Below are positions 1 through 10,914 of a stretch of DNA of 64,000 nt, one piece after another. The notes under the pieces were generated by a model. That model was not told the DNA's origin, made no database searches, and worked only from the letters and a program-made list of their open reading frames with translations. How positions within the stretch are numbered: position 1 is the first letter of the stretch; every line of letters begins with the position of its first letter. Source of the DNA: Branchinecta lynchi (taxonomy: Eukaryota; Arthropoda; Branchiopoda; Anostraca; Branchinectidae); NCBI GenBank assembly GCA_023053575.1, contig JAKZAP010000013.1:19749689-19813688 (forward strand), in the 5' to 3' direction. The position numbers were made by a program, and so were the translations under genes.

Positions 1-207
1 GGATATCATGCCACGGGCGATTCCGACCAATCAGTTTACAGATATGTGTAGTTACTACGCTTACTACGCTCCCGAGCATGGAAAGCAAATAGTAACTATT
101 AGTTACTATTTCGAGAAGGTTGGAACGGTCAGCGTAGTAACTTTTCGTGAGCATGGAATGGAAATAGTAACTAATAGTAACTATTGTTAGAAGGGTGGAA
201 CACGCTC
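1..207 (+). mobile_element. MITE family A, partial copy
   Basis: This is the 3' part of a roughly 300-bp non-autonomous element, cut by the window edge. It ends in GAAGGGTGGAACACGCTC. The same sequence appears inverted at 306-600 and in direct orientation at 12562-12882. Short tandem runs of AGTTACTA-like units lie inside. The short ORFs here are not coding. Confidence 0.7.
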
Positions 208-230
208 TTCTCATGGCCTGTCCTACAAAG

Positions 231-738
231 GATCTCTTGAATATCTCTAAATACTCCTTAAACCCAAGCTGACTTGGAAACATATATTCATACAGTGGAT
301 ACAAGGAGCGTGTTCCACCCTTCTAACAATAGTTACTATTTCCGTTCCATCCTCACGAAAAGTTACTACGCTGACCGTTCCACCCTTCTCGAAATAGTAA
401 TTACTAGTTACTATTTGCTTACCATGCTCGGGAGCGTGGTAAGCGTAGTAATTACGTATCTCTTGTAACGTGATTGGTCGGATTCGCCCCTGGCGTGAGA
501 TCCTGCTGAAAAATAGAAAGTCGTTCCAGCCTTGACGGCAGAAAGACAGAATTTGTGACGTCATGCGTAGTAACTACGGTAAGTAGGATGGAACACGCTC
601 AAAATCGTTGGACAAAAAAAATTCTTTGGATAAAAATCGATTGTCCCTGAAGTTTCGGCAACCTTCGCGAAGAAGGGCCGAAATATCGCTGCCGAAGCAT
701 CATAGCTGATGTTTCCGTTTTATCCACTGTATGAATGT
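231..738. mobile_element. outer MITE split by a nested MITE
   Basis: Two half-copies flank the element at 306-600. The left half (about 231-305) ends in ATTCATACAGTGGATA and the right half (about 650-738) carries its inverse TATCCACTGTATGAAT. The left half has the 'CCAAGCTGACT' block also found at 15827, 16661, 43030 and 51311. I read this as an older MITE into which family A inserted. Confidence 0.45.
306..600 (-). mobile_element. MITE family A, full copy (inverted)
   Basis: The copy starts GAGCGTGTTCCACCCTTC and ends GGATGGAACACGCTC, so its termini are inverted repeats of about 15 bp. It lies opposite to the copy at 1-207, so the two could form a long hairpin. No target duplication was recognised. 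Confidence 0.7.
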
Positions 739-1385
739 ACTATCTCTGCGTGACTGATGATGGCAATGAGGCAAGGGCAGGCTAAGAGAGACTAATCCGC
801 TTAGAGCGCTGAAGTAAGGTGTTCTTTAAGGTGTGCCGAAGCAAGGTTTCTACCGCGGCCCGTCCTTCAAAAACTACTACCTCCGTGTCAGCTGATACTG
901 TGAGGCAAGAGACGACAGACAGAGGCTAATCCACTTGAAGAACTGTGGTATATGGCCGATTACGTCAAGGTTTTTACTGCGGCCTGTCCTTCAATTAGTC
1001 TATTGTACTATCTGTGTGATTGATCCAGATAACAAGGCAAGGGCGGACACACAGAGAGACTAATCCGGTATAAGACTGATCTAAGGTGCTTCAAGGCAAG
1101 GTTTCTCCCGCAGCCTGTGCTTCAGCTAAATCTAATGCACTATCTCTCTGTGACAGATGCTGATAATGAGGCAAGGGAGGACAGACAGAGGCTAAGCCGC
1201 TTGAAGAGCTGAACTGTGGTATGAGGCCAATTATGTCAAGATTTTTACCGCGGCCTGTCCTTCAATTAAGTCTACTGGACTATCTCTGTGATTGATGCTG
1301 ATAATAAGGTAAGGGAGGACACACAGAGTAATCCGCTTGGAGCGCTGAACTGGTATAAGACGATTTAAGGTGCTTAAAGTCAGTG
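739..1385. repeat. minisatellite, units of about 125-140 bp
   Basis: Diverged tandem units carry the shared core GGCCTGTCCTTCAA, seen near 857, 982, 1112 and 1252. Each core is followed by CTATTG-CACTATCTCTGTG, then a GAGGCAAGG-ACAGACAGAGGCTAATCC block. The array resumes at 1765-2015 after an interruption. Confidence 0.75.
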
Positions 1386-1503
1386 TTGCCATATTACGCC
1401 AAACTGGTGATTAAAATTGTTTGGGTTCTATTGACAATCCTTGTAAGTTTTTGGAGTTTTCTTGCAATTTGGGGTGAACAAAAAAATTTGGCGTATTTTT
1501 GTA

Positions 1504-1681
1504 AAAGAAATAGAAAACCGTGATTTTCGGGTTTTTTATTCATCAGCTAATTATCCCTCTAGGATGATGTGCGAGGGATAAATATCCGAATTTATATTTA
1601 TCCCTCGCACATCATCCTAGAGGATAATTAGCTTATCAATAAAAAAAAAACACGAAAATCACGGTTTTCTATTTCTTTCGT
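1504..1681. repeat. near-perfect hairpin element (foldback MITE)
   Basis: Two arms of about 80-90 bp (about 1504-1583 and 1591-1681) are nearly exact reverse complements, including the CTAGGATGATGTGCGAGGGA block. Only a few bases of spacer separate them. The element interrupts the minisatellite around it. Confidence 0.8.
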
Positions 1682-1764
1682 AATGAATGGTCAGCTTGGC
1701 TTCAAACCTTATATTAAAAGACAGTACTGCGCCGTGTTTCTCGGATCACGATCTGGCAGCACTT

Positions 1765-2015
1765 CTTCACGGCAAGGTTTCTCCCGCGGCCTGTCCTTCA
1801 ACAAAATCTATTGCACTATCTCTGAGCAACTGATGTTGATAGTGATGCATGCGAGGACAGACATAGGCTAATCCGCTTGAAGAGAACTGTGAAGTGAGGC
1901 CAATTATGTCAAGGTTTTTACGAAGCTTGTCCTTCAATTGAGTCTATTGTACTATCTATGTGATTGATGCTGATAATAAGCCAAGGATAGGCACCGCGAC
2001 TTGTCCTTCAAATAG
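1765..2015. repeat. minisatellite, second block, abutting exon 5
   Basis: The TGTCCTTCAA cores continue near 1788, 1925 and 1997. The array ends about 10 bp from the splice donor of the exon at 2025-2192, so this intron begins almost directly in repeat. Confidence 0.7.
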
Positions 2016-2024
2016 AAAAGCTAC

Positions 2025-2192
2025 CTTTCTTTGGAGGACGTTGATCTTCCTATCCTTGATCTCCATATGATCGCGGATCTCGCTGAGTTCGTTGCTAAAT
2101 CGATTTCGCTCCTGTGTGGCCTGGAGTGCCGTCTGAGTCTTTTTCTCGATGAGCCGATTCTTTTCTTCTAAGCGTTGGCGAAGCTCCTCCAC
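2025..2192 (-). CDS. brp: ERC/Bruchpilot scaffold, coding exon 5 of the window
   Basis: This 168-nt, phase-0 internal exon encodes 56 residues of coiled coil, exactly eight heptads. Its acceptor is TTTGGTTTAG at 2193-2202 and its donor is AAG|GTAGC, with GT at 2024-2023. The peptide runs from VEELRQRLEEKNRLIEKK to KDRKINVLQRK and matches the segment that follows QTD in ERC and Bruchpilot proteins. These proteins build the presynaptic active-zone cytomatrix that docks vesicles and clusters calcium channels. The next exon lies beyond the left edge. The reading frame joins exon 4 without a gap. The ORF's apparent M is a GTG valine codon, not a start. Orthology is inferred from remembered family sequence. 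Confidence 0.93.
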
Positions 2193-3254
2193 CTAAACCA
2201 AAAAGTAGCGTTATTGACCAAAACAGTAAAGATAGCTAGCAAAGGTAAGGGAACGTTTTCGCGTGGATGGGCTGTAGAGCTGAATGTCTTATCCCGTCCA
2301 GGCGAAAATAAGAAAATTGATCGGGCGCTGAACGGCTGAGGAAGATGGGTTCCTTCTACGCGAAAATGCCCATTCAGCTGGATGGTAGCAAATGAGTGGG
2401 AAATAAATTAATTTTACGAATAAATTCCCCGATACGGGCCTGGTACCGGCTGAGAACTTCGTTGTGTTAAACGAAAACAAGTGGCTAAGGGGCCACTGTT
2501 CATTGCTCATCGAACAATTTTGCATTTTGAATGAATATGTTTATTACCCACCTTTACATAAAATGTCACTAATGGAGCATACAAAAAAAGAAATAAAGAA
2601 AGTGGAACAATGAACAACACACAAGATACAATTTTAACTTGGCAATACATAATTCAAAAAAAGGAGAAAAATACACTAAACACTATTATATATACACTAT
2701 TTCTGTAACCATTGTTTAATTGCTGGATCGAGGCTGTTTAGAGGGTCGAGGGATTCCAGAACTCGACCACGACGCTCTAAGACAGCCTCAATCGGATCTT
2801 TAATCCCATGATTTTTGGGAAACAGAGTGGCCGTCCCGTGGAACTCACTACCAAACGATGTCGATGGTGTAGAGATGGTCAATGAATTCAAAAAAAGCGG
2901 AGATGATCAATGAATTCAAAAAAGCCCTGGAAAAAGGACTGGTGCGCCCCGGAAGCAGCAACCAGAACATAGCACCATCATCATCCGCAAGCTACGCATC
3001 GGAATACAACATCCTTATTACTTGCAAGTGCAATTTAAGGTAATTCAAAATTTAAGGTAATAGCATTCATCTGGATGAGATGTTTTCAGTCTCAAAATTC
3101 CGTAAAGAGTTCTGATTTAGTAAGATTTCTGGTACCTAAATTTGTCTCTAAATTAGTTCGTCTTTTTGTGAAGAAAGAAGTGTGAAAGCATTTTTCAGTA
3201 TTATTTTTATTTATTTTATGGGTTCTATCGGTCATGTCGAATACATCAAAGGCT
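2193..3254. other. intron 4, unassigned stretch
   Basis: I recognised no gene. A 64-codon minus ORF at 2697-2891 has no recognised relatives. AT-rich sequence dominates 2560-2700. Confidence 0.5.
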
Positions 3255-3365
3255 TCAGCAAATTAAGAGAGACGATGGGACACGCGACGGGTATCCCTCG
3301 CTGAGCTAGTCACGCAAGACCGCAAAAAGTGGAAGAGCATTTATTTATTTATTATTTCCAAAAAC
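3255..3365 (+). mobile_element. LINE 3' end fragment
   Basis: In the + frame near 3272-3345 the translation includes RWDTRRVSLAELVTQDRKKW, followed by a stop and a TTTATTTATTTA tail. Basic '-AQDRKKW-' C-termini ahead of a short AT repeat are typical of RTE-type LINE 3' ends. Only the last few dozen codons remain. Confidence 0.45.
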
Positions 3366-4483
3366 GGTAAGCTATGTCGCTATATGCACGATGAAAAATC
3401 CAATGTTCGGCTTCGTCCGTTAGAATATTTTAAAAATAAACTGAATTGGAGATGCGTTACCGATCGGTGGATGCCACCAAGAGCTTAATATAGTATAGTC
3501 TGGATGGCATGCAAACAGCTTCAATTATTAGTTAATGTGCTTTGAAAATATTTCGCATGTTTTTCAGTGATTCTCTTAACTGCCTTCGATTTTAACTGAA
3601 AACTGATTTTTTTTTTCTTTTTTAATAATCTGAAACAGATCAAAAACTATAATAAGTGAGAAAATCTCACTTAGTTTATATAAGGTTCTCATATTTCCTT
3701 AAAACTTTTCAATTTTACATTATCCATGACACCAATAAATCTGAAAACCAAAATCGATCCGAAAATAGGGGAGATGGGGCGAAACTGACGATAAAACTTC
3801 TCAATCACCTATCTCCATTGTCTTTGGCATAATGAATTCAAAACTTTCGCTTGATGTGTGCTATATGAATGACATCTAGCAGTGATTTTCTGACTAAATT
3901 AGTTCAAAAACTTTGGACAGGATTTTGTCTAGGAACACGCTTGAGCGGGTCATAACAAAATATCGTCGTCACACAAGATAACATATAACACAATGATGCG
4001 CAACTACTGTTATCAAGCTTCTAACAGTGTATCGACAAGACTCTCCATCCTGGCTGCTTGAAAATCAGGTATAGCTTAGCCAGTATCCCCCTAAGAGAAA
4101 ATGTCAATTTTTTCCTACGAGGAATGTGTTATCACCCGATTAACCGAGTGACTAGGATAATCAACAAAGGTCAGCATATTCCGCCTATCCTGCTCCTAAT
4201 TTGTTGGCTGGGTTCCGAACCTGTTAAATAGTGAACATGCCTTAGAAAAATCAAAATCTGACACGACGCCTGGAGCACGGCCAAGAACAACACTGAACGC
4301 TCTGGCTTTTTACCGGACTTCTTATTTAAAAGGCCGTTAGGTCATTCACCTTGATCGTCACAGCTGGATTCTTGCGAACTCCAATAGGTCGTGAGTACCA
4401 CTGTACCGTTGTATACAAGTATGTTAAGCTGTATTTTGTTGCGATCTTTAACTTCCTTATACTTATTTTCCTATACTCTGCCC
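3366..4483. other. intron 4, unassigned stretch
   Basis: No gene recognised. A short inverted pair around 3985-4035 (ATAACACAATGATGCGCA ... TGTTATCAAGCTTCTAACAG) resembles the ends of the MITE family at 4775-5061 and may be a degenerate copy. Confidence 0.4.
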
Positions 4484-4669
4484 CAGGCCCATATCCAGGA
4501 ATTTATTTGGGGGGGGGGGTGCGTTTAGGTTTTTTTTTTGCCTGCTGGTCGGACAAACAAGTATAAAAAACACATAGATCAGAGGGAAAAGCCTAAACAA
4601 ATAATTATTTTTGTATCTTTCGGGGGGGGGTTAGGGTGTCGACCCCCCCCCCCCTGGATACGGCCTTGT
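4484..4669 (+). mobile_element. MITE family B with poly-G/poly-C ends
   Basis: It starts CAGGCCCATATCCAGGAATT and ends CCTGGATACGGCCTTG, which are inverted repeats, with G-runs and C-runs just inside the ends. A second copy with the same GGTCG-ACAA and GATCAGAGGGAAAAGCCTA interior lies at 16157-16345. Confidence 0.75.
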
Positions 4670-4774
4670 TCTGCCCACTGCTTGTATAGTTTTGACAGGT
4701 AATACATGTATATCATATCATACCATATCTAAGCAAGATTATTCGTTGGAAACAACTGCACGGACTAACGTTTC

Positions 4775-5061
4775 ATAACACAAGGATGCGCAGTTTCGAC
4801 AGACAATGGCAAATGACAAAACGTTATGCATTAAATGCTACGCAAAATAAGCATTGCCAGGACGTGCCGACAGAACGCCGAAAAAGCATCGGCTGACTTT
4901 TTTGTTTGACGTCATGATATCGGAAAAGTCAGCAGAGGCTTTTTCGGCGGTTTTTCAGCTCTTCTAGGCAACGTTTGTTCTGAATAACATTTAACGCATT
5001 CAAAATCACAACAGATTACAGCCCAAGTGTTGTCTGCTGGAGCTGCGCATCCTTGTGTTAT
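4775..5061. mobile_element. MITE family C
   Basis: The terminal inverted repeats are ATAACACAAGGATGCGCAG and CTGCGCATCCTTGTGTTAT. Subterminal GGC-GAAAAAGC blocks are also inverted around a central GACGTCATG. A second copy is at 18073-18393. The short + ORF nearby is not coding. Confidence 0.8.
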
Positions 5062-5515
5062 CTTTTAAATTTCTGACAGTCTAAGAACGACTGTTTTTAT
5101 GGCACTTGTTTTTCTACCTACGCTCGCGATCTCAAACGCATACTACCGTTTTCGTTTTTCAGCAATATCCCACTCTAAACAAATTTCCGCATTTCTCGCC
5201 AGTGAGGCGTGTGAGTCAGTGAGGTTCAATGAGGTTCCCTCAGTGAGGCGGACGAGACCAGGATTATAAGGAGGGTAGTCAACGTCAGTGAAGCCTGATC
5301 AGGTTTCACAGAAGATTACATGACTAGAACTTAGAGAGCAGGATGCCCTGGAGAATGAATAATCCGACGAATCAGAAGTCATATAAAAAAAAAATAGGTA
5401 GCGCACGAAGCTTTTTAAGGTTTATCAGTTATTTTATATGAGCTATTTTCATGTAGCTTTTCACGTAGCATTACTCACTAGGGACTGTAATGGTTTGCGA
5501 ACTTTTTTCACAAGA

Positions 5516-5590
5516 CCCTCGTTTGCTCAATATGTAAGAGCGTCGGTACAGCAAGTCGAAGGTTCAAGGTTCAAATCCCTAGGAATATTT
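5516..5590 (+). mobile_element. tRNA-derived SINE head or tRNA pseudogene
   Basis: A tRNA-like D arm (GCTC-AATATGTAA-GAGC at 5525-5541) is followed by a duplicated box B, GGTTCAAGGTTCAAATCCC, at 5561-5579. The anticodon and acceptor stems do not pair, so it is not a working tRNA. A C-run and A-run at 5636-5656 could be the tail of a SINE. Confidence 0.45.
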
Positions 5591-5689
5591 TTATTTTGCA
5601 GTTCACAACTACTGGCACTGCAGGGCTACCCTATCCCCCCCCCCAAAAAAAAAAAGCGAGCGTCTCACTTTACGGCATAAGCCTCGTTT

Positions 5690-6120
5690 CGCGACGGATG
5701 AGATTAAAACTTCTACGAGCCTACTAAAGTTCCCCCTCCCTAGTTTTGTAGACCGTTTATTCCTCACCTTTACATAGAAACAAATTTTTATCAGAGTAAT
5801 CACATCTTCGCATGGCACATCTTAAACAAATACGCGTCATTACCAGAGAAAACACTTTGTCACGCAAGTTTCGTACCCTGGACTTTCACATTAACAGTTT
5901 TACTCCGAGTTATCACATGTTCGCATAGCATTTCCAAACAAACTAGTGTCACCACTGCGGAAGAATTATTTTTATTATTCATAACTCGCATTTTAGTATG
6001 GCGGAGTAACACAGAATAACAAGCCCAAAGGCTTCGATGGGATCCCCAAAAATTTAATATATGATCCAGAGTCTTGTACATATCCGCTCCTGGCCAGACT
6101 CCTTAAAAAAGTTCGTATTA
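5690..6120. repeat. degenerate direct duplication, about 110 bp
   Basis: Blocks of the type 'CAGAGTAATCACATCTTCGCATGGCA' recur near 5788 and 5900. A 'GGCTTCGATGGGATCCCCAAA' block near 6027 resembles sequence near 44660. No gene was seen. Confidence 0.4.
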
Positions 6121-6124
6121 AAAT

Positions 6125-7060
6125 TTAGACATGGATAAGACCAATGGCTAGTCATCTGAGAAAACCAAGTTCAAATATGGATTCAGCATGTGTGTTTACC
6201 TACTTTGTCCAAATTGATCAAAACTTCCTGTCTTACTTCTGCCAAATTTCCGCTTTGGACCGAATTATCGAAAAACTACTTGTCCGGCAATAAACTAAAG
6301 CCCAAAATCGAATTTGACAGGTCTCCTTACCCCCTCATCGAGCCTCCAATCAAAGCTGACTGACTCTAATCAACTTCAGATAAGACTTTTACTTTTAACA
6401 AATTTGTCGGTTTTGGCTGGATCTCGGGGGAACTATTAGTCCGACGAGAAAATAATTGTCATATACGAATTAAGCATGTCTTGTTACCCCCAGCAGTGGC
6501 AAAACTAGCCCATTTTTGTGGGGGGGACAAGCCCAGACTTTACCAACATGGCTAGACAACTTACCTAGAAAACGCACCTTTCCTGTCACCACAAAAAAAA
6601 TCGCAAGGACAAACATTTCACACTTACTGATTTACCAACAAGTTTTTTGGCCAGAGGCAAGGCAAAGACTCTACTGAACCCAGTCCTTCGCGACATCCTG
6701 CCCCCCAACTTTACAACAGAAAGGGAGAAGCCTCAAAGACAAGCATCCTAACCAGTCCCTACCCTTCAACCAGTGTTTTGCCGACACGTGAGATACAAGA
6801 ATAGCTTTGTCCTCTCCTTTGTTTCCCTACGTAACAGAAATTAGTAGGTTATTATTTTACCCCTCGTTGTCTATTTCCCCAATCGTTACTTTTTATATTG
6901 TTGTTCTCAGTATTTTATATGAATTTCGGCCGTTGACAATTTTGGTTAGTCTTTAATGTATGTTTGAGGCTAGTCCGTAACTGGTGTTGAAATAAAACTG
7001 AATTGAATTGAATTGTGTTCCCCGTTTAACGACAAGACTTTCCCAGTCATTACCAAAAAG
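6125..7060. repeat. dispersed repeat family D, rearranged copies
   Basis: Recurring blocks include 'AACTACTTGTCCG', 'CAGCATGTCTTCTTACC' and 'ACTTTTACTTTTAACAA'. They recur at 7790-7950, 9430-9790, 10920-11770, 43760-44600 and 57430-57790. No ORF has protein similarity that I can see. Confidence 0.55.
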
Positions 7061-7770
7061 AGAAACAAATGAAAGGAGGATCTCGATTTGCCAACAAGGA
7101 TTTTGCCGATCATCGGCTTAATTTCGAGAAGGCTGTTGTAGGTACCAAAAAAGAAATCGTCCGAAGAATCAGACCGCTTTGGAAAGTCACAAGCAAACAA
7201 AAATAAGGGATCATAATCTGCCGAAAAGCTTCATCGGCTTTACCGATAAGGCTTTCCAGATCATCCGCTTTACCGACAAAGCTCTCGTCGGTTCCAGAAA
7301 CGGAACGAGAACGGGTTTATCGTTGCTTACGACTTACCGAGAAGGTTTTTTCCTATCCACGGAGAGAAGCAGGATCCCTCGAATGTGGGTAATTACTATG
7401 ACTACAAACGACCAACAGACGAAGCAAGGAAAATGGTTTGCCGGTGCCAAGTGCAGAGCCATATGAATTTTCCTGATTTACCAACAGAGCTCTTGTCAGT
7501 ACCAGGAAGGGAATCCACACCGACAAACACTGTCGATTTCCCGACAAAAGGTTTCCTGGTCGCACAACAAACATCGCCGATTTTCTCGAAAAAACATTCG
7601 TGATCACACGACAAACACTGCCGCTTTCCCGACAATAATTTATCAAATGAGCTTTTACGCTGCCAGAAATGGAAGTAGGAACGCGTTTGGCGGTGCAGCG
7701 CACCGACGAACGGTGCCGATTTACTGACCAGAATTTTCATGGAAGGGAATCTGCCCCCCTCCCCCACGTT
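7060..7770. repeat. degenerate minisatellite
   Basis: Many diverged units read roughly CGNTTTACCGACAAAGCTNTCGTCGGT-CCAG. The overlapping ORFs on both strands arise from this periodicity and are not genes. Confidence 0.55.
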
Positions 7771-7984
7771 TCGCCAATGCCCCAAAATCAAACATCTAAT
7801 CAGTTTCAAATAAAACTTTTACTTTCAACAAGTTTTCCGGTTTTGGCCGGATTCAGGGTGAACTATTTGTCAAATAAGAAAAAAAAATTCACATACATAT
7901 TCAGCATGTATTCTTACCTCTATATCGACTGTTCCGTTAGCTATTAAAAAATATTTTGTTCGACCACGTCTCTCCCTGTCTCAT

Positions 7985-9410
7985 CCAAACTATTGGCCTC
8001 CGTCATCTTGCAGCGTTTGCGAAAAGCATTAGCCGCAAATCTGCGAGAAGAGCTGCATGGTTTCAGAACTGGGAGATCATGTTCTGATCTAATATTTGCA
8101 CTGAGAATACTTGTCGAAGAATCAAAAGAATGGAACAAAAAGGTCTACCTCCTATTCATTGACTTCGAAAAGGCCTTTGACTCAGTTCACCGATATTGCT
8201 TGTGGAAAATCCTGAAATATTATGGAATTCCCGAGATAATAAAAAATGTGATTATAGCACTCTACGAAGAATCGGAATGTTGTGTCAACACCGAAAACGG
8301 TATAACCCGATTTTTCAAGATTATGTCTGGTGTCTGACAAGGGTGTGTACTTTCCCCTATGCTCTTTATAATCATAAAAGATTATGCCCTGAGATTCGCA
8401 TCGGGATACGGTGTAAAAGTAAGCAACAAGCAACTGTTCGATCTGGACTTTACGGATGATATTGTCCTTCTCGAAGAGTCTAAAGAACGGTTGCAGCGGC
8501 TACTTGACACTATCACTGAAAATGCAGAGAATGTAGGACTAAAAATAAACGAAATAAAAAAATAAAATTTTGTATGCGTCTGGCGTCGGCCGACTCGTCG
8601 GCACACCGTGTTCTTTTTATACGCAAGAGATGAAATCCTGCAAACATTTCTCGGGCAAAACACTGAAGAAATCGAATTCTGCATGCTTTTGTCATGCCTG
8701 GGTATTCTCGCCGGCACATCGGGTTCTATTTATATATATATATATAAATCCAAGAGCATGGCCATCACAAGCTCGCCGCTTGTTCTCCCTTGCGAAAACA
8801 AGGATCGAGAACAAGTCAGGAGTTCAAGTACCTGGGTAGCTGGGCTGATTGAGTTGGAGAGATATCGACCGAGATAAAACGTATACTTGGGCAAGCAACA
8901 GGTGCCTTCAATAGGTTGAAACCCATTTGGAGAAGCAACAACTATTCAGTGCGACTGAAGCTACGACTCTTCAACAGCAATGTACTCTCGATACTCCTTT
9001 ACGCAAGTGAATGCTGAAAATAAACACCCAGCTTGAAAAAAGGATCCTCGTATTTGAAAATATGAGCCTCAGAAGAATCTTCAATATAAGCTGGCAACAA
9101 AAAATCAACAATGCAGAAATACGCAGAAACAGGTCAGCCGTCTATCATCGAGCTGCTGAACACGTCCTTCGTATGGATGATAGCCGCCTTCCTCGAACAA
9201 CCTACGAGTGGAAGCCAGACGGGAGAAGAAAGCGAGGCCGCCCCAAAAACACATTGAGGCGAACATATGACCCAGATCTGAGGACGGCTGGTACCTCGCT
9301 AGTACCTGATTGGGAAGACGTCACCGCTGCGGCATCAATGCGGGACGAATGGAGAGGCTTTGCCGACGCCTTATGCGCCACCGATGGCTCTGGAGGAACG
9401 AAGGTCTTAG
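7985..9410 (+). mobile_element. decayed LINE with reverse transcriptase, interrupted by a nested repeat
   Basis: The reverse-transcriptase palm is readable from 7993. It has HGFRTGRSCSDLIFAL, then the catalytic LLFIDFEKAFDSVH motif. A TGA at 8335 stops the frame just before QGCVLSPMLF. The FTDD metal-binding box (normally Y/FADD) is at about 8449-8463. About 195 bp (8565-8760) of an unrelated repeat splits the coding sequence. The C-terminal part resumes and is clearest at 9011-9410, with HVLRMDDSRLPRTTYEWK and GRRKRGRPKNTLRRTYD, the usual tail of RTE/R-type invertebrate LINEs. The stops and the insertion mean it is dead. Confidence 0.85.
8565..8760. repeat. repeat inserted in the LINE, related to the 47.4-kb array
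   Basis: The block with ATACGCAAGAGATGAAATCCTGCAAACA and GAAGAAATCGAATTCTGCATGC is the inverse of units in the array at 47340-47930. A (TA)n run at 8731-8748 marks its right edge. Confidence 0.6.
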
Positions 9411-9424
9411 GTAAGGTCTGTTTC

Positions 9425-9830
9425 GCCACGTCCCAAAATCGAACAGTTCAAATAAAACTTTTACTTTTTACAAGTTGTCCGGTTTTGTCCAGATTCCGAG
9501 CGAACTATTTGTCAGCCAAGAACGTGTCGAGCATGTCTTCTTACCACTAAATCGACTGCTCCCTTAACTTTCAAAAAACATTCTGTTCGACCCTTAATCT
9601 GAACCCCCACCCCTAAATGTAGGGCTACAGAGCTCACCTACGAAATCGACCTGTCTCTTGACCCAAAGGATCCTCACACTAAGTTTCATCAAAAGATCCC
9701 ATTCCCTTCGAGCATTATAGTGCTGACAGACGGACGGACAGACGAACAACTTTTCCGAAGTCATAGGTCATAGGTATCCCACCACTTACATTCTGGGACC
9801 CCAAAAAGAAAAAGGCGCGATTGATATTCT
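9425..9830. repeat. family D copy
   Basis: The 'CAAATAAAACTTTTACTTT' and 'GAGCGAACTATTTGTC' blocks are followed by a GACAGACGGACGGACAGACG run and the GGGACCCCAAAAAG terminus, inverse to the copy at 57430. Confidence 0.6.
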
Positions 9831-10185
9831 AAACATTTAATCAAACAAATCAACGTTTTAACATTACATTTCGACATTTAATTTCACAGAATCAACGTTA
9901 CTCTGCTAGTAAAATCGAATCTTTCACATCGCAAAGCGATTGTTACTTTTGTTGTGAAGATTCAAGCCTTTGAAAATCAGCTCTTGAAGGCCATAGACTA
10001 GAATGCAGAATGTCGCCCTGGCCATTCTATTGCCTTTATCGTCGACTGTGCTGAAATGACAGATTATGTAGGGCAGTCCTGTGTTACTTGTGTCAAATTC
10101 TTGCCTTAGTGGTATTTTTCAATAGCTTATGTGATATATGTAGATAAATTGACTGATTGATAAATTAACTTTAAATAATAATAAT
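9831..10185. other. intron 4, unassigned
   Basis: No gene seen. The right end (10130-10190) is an AT-rich GATTGATAAATTAA-type tail that belongs to the LINE fragment on the minus strand next to it. Confidence 0.4.
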
Positions 10186-10560
10186 TTATTTCTTACCCAG
10201 AAATTCCAGAGGAATAACAAGTGGAGTACAATAAAGAAAAGAAAGGAAGAAAATACTAAAATAACCATACAAAAAACACCAGCACATAAACAGGGGGGTA
10301 AGGGGGTGGTGTGGTGAAAACCGAGAGTAGGCCGAACCCGACAGCTTCCTGTGTAGCATTAGTAATTTCTCCGAAATATCTGGAACACCGTACTTACGAA
10401 TAATTACCCTATTCCGATGCCAAGGGGGGAGGTAAAGAGGGAATTTACAGTAACGAAAATAACTTTTTCGGAGAGAAAGAAGGTCTTTCTTTTTAAGAAG
10501 AGGACATAGAGGACCAGAAACATAGAAAACAGAATGGTCGCAAAAGGTTGAAAATCGCAT
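10186..10560 (-). mobile_element. LINE 3' end fragment (CR1/L2-like tail)
   Basis: The minus-strand frame reads SLRKSYFRYCKFPLYLPPW and RNRVIIRKYGVPD. Such YF-RY-LYLPPW segments are the C-terminus of many CR1/Rex/L2-type LINEs. Related tails occur at 49020-49440 and 54150-54450. The frame has no catalytic domain left. Confidence 0.6.
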
Positions 10561-10914
10561 TCTTCCTTTCTGCTGTCGCCAGCAATGGTCTTTATTTCTT
10601 TGTTTGCCCTCCTTTTTTATAATTTACTTCGTCTTTTTGCGCACCGAAATGGAAAATAAATCTACAATAATAATTCCCACTTCATGCAACTTGCCTGACC
10701 TATCGAAGCGAGACTAAATACGAACCGGAAGAGGGACTACTCTTCGAAAAATAACGCATACGATATTGCAATTTCACTGGTTCGGGAATGGTTGTAAAGA
10801 CACTGAAGTGGTTGGTCAAACATAAGATAAGACTGGAAATCAAGTACTGGACCAGATTTGTTTTCATGTGTATTTGTTACAATGACAAAAAATCAATTAC
10901 TGGCTGCGTCCGAC

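Noticed and set aside
5516..5590. Functional tRNA gene
   Set aside because: The D arm and box B are present, but the acceptor and anticodon stems fail to pair and box B is duplicated.
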